64,000 bases of DNA from positions 32,383,001 through 32,447,000 of the forward strand of contig NC_089037.1 in NCBI RefSeq assembly GCF_034140825.1, written 5' to 3'. Positions 34,390 to 43,443 of this stretch are shown piece after piece (position 1 is the stretch's first letter; every line of letters starts with the position of its first letter). Position numbers and translations under genes: made by a program. The stretch comes from Oryza sativa Japonica Group (lineage: Eukaryota > Streptophyta > Magnoliopsida > Poales > Poaceae). The notes beneath the pieces were generated by a model. That model saw only the letters and a list, made by a program, of their open reading frames with translations. It did no database searches and had not been told where the DNA came from.

Positions 34390-35498
34390 ACCAAGTAAAA
34401 TGCGTTCATCTTTTGCATGCTTTCATGGGTCGGGGCCTCGGGGAGAGAAACCTCCGAGCCCCACGGCCCACAGGCCTACCCCGCCAATTCCAATCGTTCG
34501 GCCTAGAAATCTCCGAGCCCCACGGCCCACGTCGGCCACCGATGAATTGTGGCCGGCGACAACCATCTCTCATCCCCTCTCGACGGACGTCATCGGCGTT
34601 CCTTGACCTTGTGGGTCCAGATCCCCTAGAGTTGGGTATAACTCTACCGGGTAGAGTTGGCCAAATCTGTGCCATTCGGCATACGTCAAGGGCTGGGATT
34701 AAGCCACATTAATTTATACTTAAAACCAGTAACTGACCATGCAACAAATAAACTTACATCAACAGCTTGTCACGAGATCATTGTTACTGTATAATTAGCA
34801 CAAAAAAAATTCAAGATTCATCTATTATTTAAAAAATCATACACATTATTATTGATATGGTTCGTTGTTTGCATATATGTGAAAGCACTATATTGATATA
34901 CACTGACTGCCGCTTTAGAGTTGATGGACTATATCTGTTGTTTGGGGAATAACAAAACGTTGTTCTGTTACATTTTTTGGGAGTGAGAACTTAATCAAAT
35001 CACTATTATAGAGCAGACACATGAAAAAACTAAGTCATAACCATTAATTTAAGGAGTTAATTTATTAGGTGAAATTTCCTTTAAAAAATTTATTAGGTTA
35101 AATTGATGAGGAATGATCTCAGCCGTAGAAAACAATAGATAGCACAGATTTGACTAACTTCACCCGGTAGAGTTATACTCAACTTCAACTTCAGGGGATC
35201 CAGACCCGACCTTTGTGCTCTGCTAGCAAATTAACCGGGGGTGAGGATTTGCTCTAATCCATTGATCAATCATCGACACCTCACGTTACAAACGTGCACG
35301 GATTCTTTTTCTGAATAAAACCAAGCAACTACGAGGCCAAAACATCGTACTCCATGATCCATCCGATGCAGATATCCAATTATTGGACTCCATGACAGCA
35401 TGCACCGATCGCTTCCATAGACGACGTCACAGATGGCGCACGCAACACTGTAGCACTGTACCACAGCGATAGACTAGCTCTATCTACCGCTGGGGAAA
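34390..35498. other. Intergenic between CYP81A6 and copy 3
   Basis: It contains a GC-richer patch (34430-34630) with the internal repeat CTCCGAGCCCCACGGCCCAC seen twice, partly shared with 29.99 kb and 17.28 kb. TAGAGTTGGGTATAACTCTACC (34628-34650) has an inverted echo at about 35160-35185 (CCCGGTAGAGTTATACTCAACT), which may mark ends of another old repeat. No gene. Confidence 0.4.
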
Positions 35499-35862
35499 GT
35501 GATTTCATCGCTCGTGAGAATAACATCTCGTTTCGTTCATGGCATCTAAATAGTCATAAAAGTTTTTTAAAAAAATTTGATAAGATATATTAATATGAAA
35601 TATATCACTCCACAAACATGCAAAGTAAAATTCAACTTCTACAAGTTATAAGAAAAACAAATATATCTGCGAGTGTACCATAACTACTTTCAGTTTATTT
35701 TGTTCTTTTTATTGCAACTTATATAAGTTGAATTTGATCTTGTATGTTTGTGGAGTGATATATTTTATATTAATCTATGTTACCATTTTTTAATTATTTT
35801 TAATAACTATTTAGATTACATGCAACCAACGAGGGACATCCCCTCGAGAGATGAAAATTCAT
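35499..35862. mobile_element. Foldback MITE upstream of CYP81A copy 3
   Basis: The left arm with TTTCATCGCTCGTGAGAA, GCATCTAAATAGTCATAAAAG, ATTAATATGAAATATATCACTCC and ACAAACATGCA is mirrored by TGTATGTTTGTGGAGTGATATAT, ATAACTATTTAGATTACATGC and GAGAGATGAAAA on the right. Same family as 24991-25325. Confidence 0.75.
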
Positions 35863-35873
35863 ATCCCAATATA

Positions 35874-36106
35874 CTCTCTCTTTTCCATAAAGGTTTCATT
35901 TTTGGGTTTTTTTCCAATATTTTTCTAACGTATTTTTGACCGTTCATATTTAAAAATAATAAAAAAAACAAGTCACATATAAAATATTATTTATATTTTA
36001 TCATCTAATAACAACAAAATACTAATCATAGAAAATTTTTAAATAAGACGAAGAGATATACGTTGTATCAAAAAATGAAAAATGAAGCTTTTGTGAAACG
36101 GGGGAG
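35874..36106. mobile_element. Stowaway-type MITE abutting the TATA box of CYP81A copy 3, 233 bp
   Basis: Ends CTCTCTCTTTTCCATAAAGG and, inverted, CTCCCCCGTTTCACAAAAGC with TA on both sides (35872-35873, 36107-36108). The right TA is itself part of TATATAAATAG, so the insertion border touches the TATA box. Confidence 0.8.
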
Positions 36107-36117
36107 TATATAAATAG
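36107..36117 (+). promoter_or_regulatory. TATA box of CYP81A copy 3
   Basis: TATATAAATAG is 52-62 bp before the ATG at 36169, the same spacing as in copy 1. The MITE lies directly upstream, so everything distal to the core promoter has been pushed away by 233 bp. Confidence 0.7.
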
Positions 36118-36168
36118 CTAGTAGCCTAGTAGCTGCTATGCGTAATACAACTTACTATTTCCGTAACC

Positions 36169-38594
36169 ATGGATAAGGCCTACATTGCCGTCTTCTCCAT
36201 TGCCATCCTCTTCTTGCTCGTCGACTACTTCCGCTGTCGCCGCCGCCGCGGCAGCGGCAGCAACAATGGCGAAAACAAGGGGATGTTGCAGCTGCCTCCG
36301 AGCCCTCCAGCCATCCCGTTCTTCGGCCACCTCCACCTCATCGACAAGCCGTTGCACGCCGCGCTGTCCCGCCTCGCCGAGCGCCACGGCCCGGTGTTCT
36401 CGCTGCGCCTCGGCTCGCGCAACGCCGTCGTGGTGTCGTCGCCGGAGTGCGCCAGGGAGTGCTTCACGGACAACGATGTGTGCTTCGCCAACCGCCCGCA
36501 GTTCCCCTCGCAGATGCCCGCGACGTTCTACGGCGCCGGGTTCGGCTTCGCCAACTACGGCGCGCACTGGCGCAACCTCCGCCGCATCGCCACCGTGCAC
36601 CTCCTCTCCGCGCACCGCGTCAGGGGCATGGCCGGCGTCGTCTCCGGCGAGATCCGCCCCATGGTGCAGAGGATGTACCGCGCCGCCGCCGCCGCCGGCG
36701 TCGGCGTTGCGCGCGTCCAGCTGAAGCGGAGGCTGTTCGAGCTCTCGCTCAGCGTCCTCATGGAAGCCATAGCGCAGACCAAGACGACGCGGCCAGAGGC
36801 GGACGACGCGGACACGGACATGTCCGTGGAGGCCCAGGAGTTCAAGAATGTCCTCGACGAGCTCAACCCGCTTCTCGGCGCGGCCAACCTGTGGGATTAC
36901 TTGCCGGCGCTCCGGGTGTTCGACGTGCTCGGCGTGAAGAGGAAGATCGCGACGCTGGCCAACAGGAGGGACGCGTTCGTGCGCCGGCTGATCGACGCGG
37001 AGCGGCAGAGGATGGACAACGGTGTCGACGGCGGCGATGATGGCGAGAAGAAGAGCGTGATCTCCGTGCTGCTTAGTCTGCAAAAGACTGAGCCAGAGGT
37101 CTACAAGGATATAGTGATCGTGAATCTTTGTGCGGTGAGTGAGTACGTACTTTCGCCAGGTTTCAAATCATCTCACCTTTTCTTTTTACTCCCTTCGATC
37201 ACAAATTGAAATACTTGAAAGTTTTAGATATGAACCAATTAAACTTACGTAACTTTTGACTATTGATGAATTTTGAACGCTTAATTTGAAATCATGCATA
37301 AAGAAGATATGTATACGTGTTCTTTTTGAAAAAAAAAAGTACTTCCATAATCTAATGTATCTTCTGGCTTCAACACGTGTCTCTTGATTTATAAGAGGAA
37401 AACGTTGGATAGGAGGCTTTGATATTCAGAGGGGTGGTGAGGGGTTAACAGGCTAATCCACCAGCTGTGGCTTCTACTATCTTAATACCATTGGATATGA
37501 CTAGCTGCTCCTAACCTGCATCCTAACTTGTTATACATATATAAGACATAAACCAGTCACTCAATAAATGGATTGAACCCTTAAAAAAAATCAAACATCA
37601 AGTTTTTTTTCATCTTTTTTATAATGGAACAAATCCCAGCATATGCTTCAACGAAGTTACAATCACTTATTACATAATTCACTCAACTAATATTTCAAAA
37701 TACGATGATATAAACTACTCTCTCCATCCCATAAAAAAACCAAACATAGTATTGGGATGTGTGTCACGTTTAGCACTAGGTTTGTTTTTATGGGTGGCAT
37801 GAATAATAAATACCAACACTTAAGAAGAAAATATTTGTCCAAATCTATTTATAAATATGTTTATTGTGAGACTAAAGTGTTAATAGAGATATATTGTTCA
37901 TTAAACTCTGTCAACTTACTCGCCTTCAATTTTTCATACGTTCTTTAATTCACACCCCTTTTCCTCTTTCGTGAAGGCATTATTTGCTGCTGGAACAGAG
38001 ACTACAGCAATGACAATAGAATGGGCAATGTCGCTTCTGCTGAATCATCCCAAGATACTCAAGAAAGCAAAGGCAGAAATAGACGCATCCGTCGGGAACT
38101 CTCGCCTGATCAATGGAGACGACATGCCTCATCTTAGCTATCTCCAGTGCATCATCAACGAGACGCTTCGTCTATACCCTGTAGCACCACTGTTGATCCC
38201 TCACGAATCATCCGCAGATTGTAAGGTTAATGGCTATCACATTCCAAGTGGAACGATGCTGCTTGTCAATGTGATCGCCATCCAAAGAGATCCAATGGTT
38301 TGGAAAGAGCCAAATGAGTTTAAGCCAGAGAGGTTCGAAAACGGCGAGTCCGAGGGATTGTTCATGATACCGTTTGGGATGGGGAGACGGAAGTGTCCGG
38401 GAGAGACGATGGCTTTGCAGACAATTGGGTTGGTTTTGGGGGCTCTGATCCAGTGCTTCGATTGGGACAGAGTCGATGGCGCCGAGGTTGATATGACGCA
38501 AGGCAGTGGACTGACCAACCCTAGGGCTGTCCCGTTGGAGGCCATGTGCAAACCACGCGAAGCTATGTCTGATGTTTTTCGGGAACTCTTGTGA
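36169..38594 (+). CDS. Cytochrome P450, CYP81A subfamily (array copy 3), 527 aa
   Basis: ER-bound haem monooxygenase of the same group as CYP81A6. Exons are 36169-37134 and 37977-38594, phase 0 intron of 842 bp (GCG|GTGAGT, GTGAAG acceptor). It has anchor MDKAYIAVFSIAILFLLVDY, a longer Arg- and Ser-rich linker, hinge LPPSPPAIP, I-helix AAGTETT, ETLR, KPERF and haem loop FGMGRRKCPGE with Cys462. Frame and key residues are intact. It forms a pair with copy 4 (shared PECARECFTDNDVCFANRP and IDKP). Exon 1 is very GC-rich while exon 2 is AT-richer than exon 2 of copies 1 and 2. A hAT-type element begins 13 bp after the stop codon, so the 3'UTR is altered or replaced. The number (CYP81A5 or A7) cannot be settled here. 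Confidence 0.93.
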
Positions 38595-38607
38595 AGCATC
38601 ATGGAAG

Positions 38608-39504
38608 CTGGGGCGGATCCACCAGGTAGGCTTCATCAGGCTCTAGCCTACCCTTCAATTTTTGCAAAAAAATATCAACTACATAGGATATCTTTCATAA
38701 CTGCTGTTGGAGGAAGACGAGAAGAGGTCGGGCGTCAGGAGGAAGATGAACAGGAGCCCCATGGGAGCGATCTGATTGGGGAGAGGGTGAAGCGGTATGC
38801 ATTAAAGGCCCAATTGGCCAATTCTGCATGGCCCATTAGGCACCAACTCTTTGGGTATTCAGCTTTAGGGATTAGATTGGACACAAGGCGATGGGGATGG
38901 CTCATTGCAATTGAGGGCTTGCGGCGGCGACGGCGCCAGTGGGCACGAGGTGCGGCGAGCGCACGGTGCCACAACGGCAGCCCAAGACCCGAGTGCCCAC
39001 GGCTACGACGGGCGAAGGGGTGTTGGGCACTTGGGCGCTTGGCTGTGAGCCGTGACAGGCATAGGCACACGTGACTGAATTGGCAATCCATATCGCTTCT
39101 CGCTGCTCGTCTAGTCTGTTGTGCTGCTGCTACCTAAAGTGAGTCCTATCCTATTTGTATATTGAATCAGGTGATTTATCATTTATGAGAAATTAAGACT
39201 TAAGTTTTGTAGTTTCTTTATTAGTTGGTGGATTTGAAATGTAGAAGAAAACAACATTGCTTGATTACTTTACTAACTCTCCCCCACTGATGAGGCTATA
39301 TATTGTTAAAACTGCTAGAATTTTATCCTAATGAAATCTTTGCCAATCCAACCCAACGAATACCATAGAGAATTATGCTTTGAAATTAGAGATGGGGTAG
39401 CATATTTGTTGAATTTGAGTTGTATAAGGGTGCGTGGTTGATTTTTAGTCTTGTTGACTTCGACTTTAAGCCCACCCTTAATTTTTATGCTGGATTCGCC
39501 ACTG
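38608..39504. mobile_element. hAT-type nonautonomous element in the 3'UTR of CYP81A copy 3, 897 bp
   Basis: CATGGAAG is duplicated at 38600-38607 and 39505-39512 (8 bp). The left end CTGGGGCGGATCCA and the right end read back as CAGTGGCGAATCCA match at 11 of 14 positions. The interior has a GC-rich part (38740-39060) without a transposase, so it is nonautonomous. Subterminal motifs CTAGCCTACCCTTCAATTTTT and AAGCCCACCCTTAATTTTTA are direct look-alikes. Confidence 0.8.
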
Positions 39505-39512
39505 CATGGAAG

Positions 39513-41083
39513 TATGATTAAGTTTCACAAGGGGGAACACGGTCATCATCCAATCTCCTGCCTGGATGTTCTTTATGAAATTTACGCATTACATACGACC
39601 ATGTGAGAATGAATTTATTACAGTTTTTCTCAAACAATGTGTGCATCATATTTTAGCAGAAATGCTGTTTAGAGAACCTACAAAGCCAATCCATCCGCAT
39701 GTTCTTTAATTAGTGAAATGTTTTCTTTTAAGGAAAGGTAAAACTTTGCCAATTTTATATTGATAGGGAAGGAATTAGTGGAAATGTTGGCTTCTTGTTT
39801 AGTCCGTACTATATAAGCTCTTTCTTTTTCTTACATAATTATGGAAATGATTAATATATATTCAGCTTTTGCCCTAAGATACACAACCATAAGTTTGTTC
39901 AACAAATAAAAAAGAGACGATTGGTGATGGGAGAAAACCCCTAACTTTCCCTTATTATTAACTTTTGTTAAACCACATAGATTCAACCAACAATTCTAAT
40001 GGAACAACACCATCCGTAATTCCGTAGTGTAACAAGAGATCCTTCACTACGAACTATTGTGCATAGTATCCAACTCCTCTATGAAAGCATCATAAACCAA
40101 AAGTGAAGCCAATAGAAAAAAAATGAAGATAAGCTACATCGGGTTTGACAATTGCTTACCACTAAAAACTTTGTCATCGTGGCAATGCCAAATTAACCAA
40201 CATAAAACACTAGCTCTAGTTAATATCATCTTTTTTTGACCTAGGTATCCCTCTAAGCCAATCACCAAAAATATTTTTAGCATTACGAGGTGGAGAGTTA
40301 TTGAAAGTAAAGAACATATAGCTCCAAACAAATCGAGCAATATAACACTCAAAGAAAAGATGTTGGATTGTCTCTTTTGCAAAATAGAAAACAATTTGTT
40401 TTGTCCTGGTTGGGACTAAAGTTTCCTTACACTTATAATATACTACTACATTCTCTACATTTGTGCCACCAACACAGTTTGTAATGCATGTGTTCCCTTT
40501 TTTGCTTTTAACTACATATTTGGAAAAGTTACTAAAAATATAATAATATAAAATGATTTTCATGATAAATCTATCGATGCGGTTTTTATATATTAAACCT
40601 AATATGTATAAAGACATATTATATCACACTTAGGTGCGTTATAATTAAAATGCACACAATGTTAGTAAATTTGTTTATTGAGAGTGCAATTATCATAAAT
40701 CCCCGTACAAAGTCTAACAGTAAAATTTTTACTATCAGATATTTGAGAATATATAACGTGTAGTAAAATATTTACTATGTGAGAGACGTGTTTTATAGTT
40801 ATTACGCACCAGGATATTAGTACTATTTAAGAGACGGAGCTAGTAATGCCACACAATCAGCATCTTAAAAAAAGACGAAGAAGAAGAAGAAAGTTTTTAA
40901 AAATAAGCCGGGCCAATGCAGCACATGTACGGATGTACCACTATGCACAATAAATATAAGCAACTACCGGTTGGCATGGAGAATATCTGAATATACTAGT
41001 ATTATCGTGGGTACCCAAATGCACAATAAAACTGGCTAGCTAGCAACCTACCTCAAGGCTCAAGCATCATTATATTCCAAACC
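39513..41083. other. Intergenic between CYP81A copies 3 and 4
   Basis: It contains the LINE remnant (40140-40480) and AT-rich DNA. The promoter of copy 4 lies at its right end; AATAAAAC at about 41024 is the nearest TATA-like motif, about 60 bp before the ATG, but weak. Confidence 0.45.
40140..40480 (-). mobile_element. LINE remnant: reverse-transcriptase zinc-binding (zf-RVT) segment
   Basis: On the - strand the frame reads KETIQHLFFECYIARFVWSY followed by NAKNIFGDWLRGI; in another frame LCWLIWHCHDDKVF follows. This is the Cys-His segment and the LxWxIWxxRNDxxF motif at the end of plant non-LTR ORF2 proteins. Several frame changes and lost cysteines show it is long dead. Nothing of the RT core or endonuclease is present, as expected for a 5'-truncated copy. 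Confidence 0.65.
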
Positions 41084-42817
41084 ATGGTTAAGGCCTACAT
41101 TGCCATCTTCTCCATCGCCGTTCTCTTGTTGATTCACTTCCTCTTCCGCCGCCGCGGCAGGAGCAATGGCATGCCGCTGCCTCCGAGCCCTCCAGCCATC
41201 CCGTTCTTCGGCCACCTCCACCTCATCGACAAGCCGTTCCACGCCGCGCTGTCCCGCCTCGCCGAGCGCCACGGCCCGGTCTTCTCGCTGCGCCTCGGCT
41301 CGCGCAACGCCGTCGTGGTGTCGTCGCCGGAGTGCGCCAGGGAGTGCTTCACGGACAACGACGTGTGCTTCGCCAACCGCCCCAGGTTCCCGTCGCAGAT
41401 GCTCGCGACCTTCAATGGCACCTCTCTAGGCAGTGCCAACTACGGCCCGCACTGGCGCAACCTCCGCCGCATCGCCACCGTGCACCTCCTCTCCTCGCAC
41501 CGCGTCAGCGGCATGTCTGGCATCATCTCCGGCCAGGCGCGCCACATGGTGCGGAGGATGTACCGCGCCGCCACCGCCTCCGCCGCCGGCGTCGCGCGCG
41601 TCCAGCTGAATCGGAGGCTGTTCGAGCTCTCGCTCAGCGTCCTCATGGAAGCCATAGCCCAGAGCAAGACGACACGTCGTGAGGCGCCGGATGCGGACAC
41701 GGACATGTCCATGGAGGCCCAGGAGTTGAGGCATGTCCTCGACGAGCTCAACCCGCTTATCGGCGCGGCCAACCTGTGGGATTACTTGCCGGCGCTCCGG
41801 TGGTTCGACGTGTTCGGCGTGAAGCGCAAGATCGTGGCGGCGGTGAACAGGAGGAACGCGTTCATGCGCCGGCTGATCGACGCGGAGCGGCAAAGGATGG
41901 ACAACAACGATGTCGACGGCGGCGATGATGGCGAGAAGAAGAGCATGATTTCCGTGCTGCTTACTCTGCAAAAGACTCAGCCAGAGGTCTACACGGATAC
42001 TCTGATCATGACTCTCTGTGCGGTGAGTACTCTCTTCGCTAAATCCCCCATTTTCTGATGGTAAATACTCTAGTTTCTCGTGGGACGTTAAACTTAAGTA
42101 TCAATAAATTTTAAAACGCTTGATCAGAAACCATGATAATGATATCTATATATAGGCATGTTTCGAATTGTACTTATATAGTCTCCTTTTTGTGAATAGC
42201 CATTGTTTGGTGCCGGAACAGAGACTACATCAACCACAATAGAGTGGGCGATGTCACTTCTACTGAACCATCCAGAGATTCTAAAGAAAGCACAAGCAGA
42301 AATAGACATGTCCGTCGGAAACTCTCGCCTAATCAGTGTCGTCGACGTGCATCGTCTGGGCTATCTCCAGTGCATCATCAACGAGACGCTTCGCATGTAC
42401 CCTGCAGCGCCACTTCTGCTACCTCATGAATCATCTGCGGATTGCAAAGTCGGTGGCTACCACATCCCAAGCGGAGCGATGTTGCTTGTCAACGTGGCTG
42501 CCATCCAAAGAGACCCAGTGATTTGGAAAGAGCCAAGTGAGTTCAAGCCAGAGAGGTTCGAGAATGGCAGGTTCGAGGGATTGTTCATGATACCGTTTGG
42601 GATGGGGAGACGGAGGTGTCCCGGGGAGATGCTGGCATTGCAGACAATTGGGTTAGTTTTGGGGACTATGATCCAGTGCTTTGATTGGGGCAGAGTTGAT
42701 GATGCTATGGTTGATATGACACAGAGCAATGGACTGACTAGCCTCAAGGTCATTCCGTTGGAGGCCATGTGCAAACCACGAGAAGCTATGTGCGATGTTC
42801 TTCGGAAATTCATGTGA
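41084..42817 (+). CDS. Cytochrome P450, CYP81A subfamily (array copy 4), 518 aa
   Basis: Same enzyme type as the three upstream copies. Exons are 41084-42022 and 42200-42817; the intron is only 177 bp, phase 0 (GCG|GTGAGT, acceptor GAATAG), so this copy has escaped intron insertions. It starts MVKAYIAIFSIAVLLLIHFL, then hinge LPPSPPAIPFFG, I-helix GAGTETTS, NETLR, KPERF and haem loop FGMGRRRCPGE with Cys453. All P450 signatures are intact. It is the sister of copy 3, sharing exon 1 almost word for word from the hinge to FANRP. Differences concentrate around residues 105-125 (substrate recognition site 1 region: ATFNGTSLGSANYGPHW against ATFYGAGFGFANYGAHW), which may change substrate range. 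Confidence 0.93.
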
Positions 42818-43443
42818 AGCCATACACGGCTGTGTAGCAGGGAATAAAGTTCTGGTGACTATATACTCTCTGTCCAAACAAAACCTAATCTTGTATCCAA
42901 ATTTATCTCTAGGATTAGATATTTATTGGGACAAAGGGAGTGGGAAAGACAGAAGCTATACTTAGTCATTTAAACAGAAGGGAATAAGATAGTCGTGCAG
43001 TGTTCGTCAAACAATGTACACATCATTTTAGCACAAAAGCTGCTCGTGGAAGCTATAACCACTATCCGAAAATATACCTATCTTGCTGGTTCAAATTAGT
43101 AGCTATATTTTAGATCCGAGGGAGTAAATTTCCACTGCATGTTCTCGAATATATTTTCATGAGATCGAGCTGGCTTTCTATTTAGTCTGAACTCTGTAAA
43201 CTCGTTCTGTATCAGAAACATGCAAAGCCCCGTTGAAGCGTCTTATTCAAGCATGGCGAGAATGAGAGTTAAAAGCTGATAAGCCCCAGTAGACAAATAG
43301 CCTTTACCACAAGAATTTTTATACTATTGCCAGCTACAGGAACGTGCATCCACAGACCACAGCACATGATAAGCAGAAAGAGAACACCGTCCAACAGTCA
43401 ATGGAAAAAAAAAACGCTGATGTACACGAGATGGGTTGTCGGG
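42818..43443. other. 3' flanks of CYP81A copy 4 and TIP41
   Basis: Two genes converge. A small MITE-like hairpin is at about 42866-42940 (CTCTCTGTCCAAACAAAACC against, inverted, CTCCCTTTGTCCCAATAAAT). Nothing else is recognised. Confidence 0.45.

Noticed and set aside
36136-37083. Long open frame (315 codons) antisense to CYP81A copy 3 exon 1
   Set aside because: It is the complement of a very GC-rich exon; similar antisense frames occur opposite every CYP81A exon 1 and have no domain.
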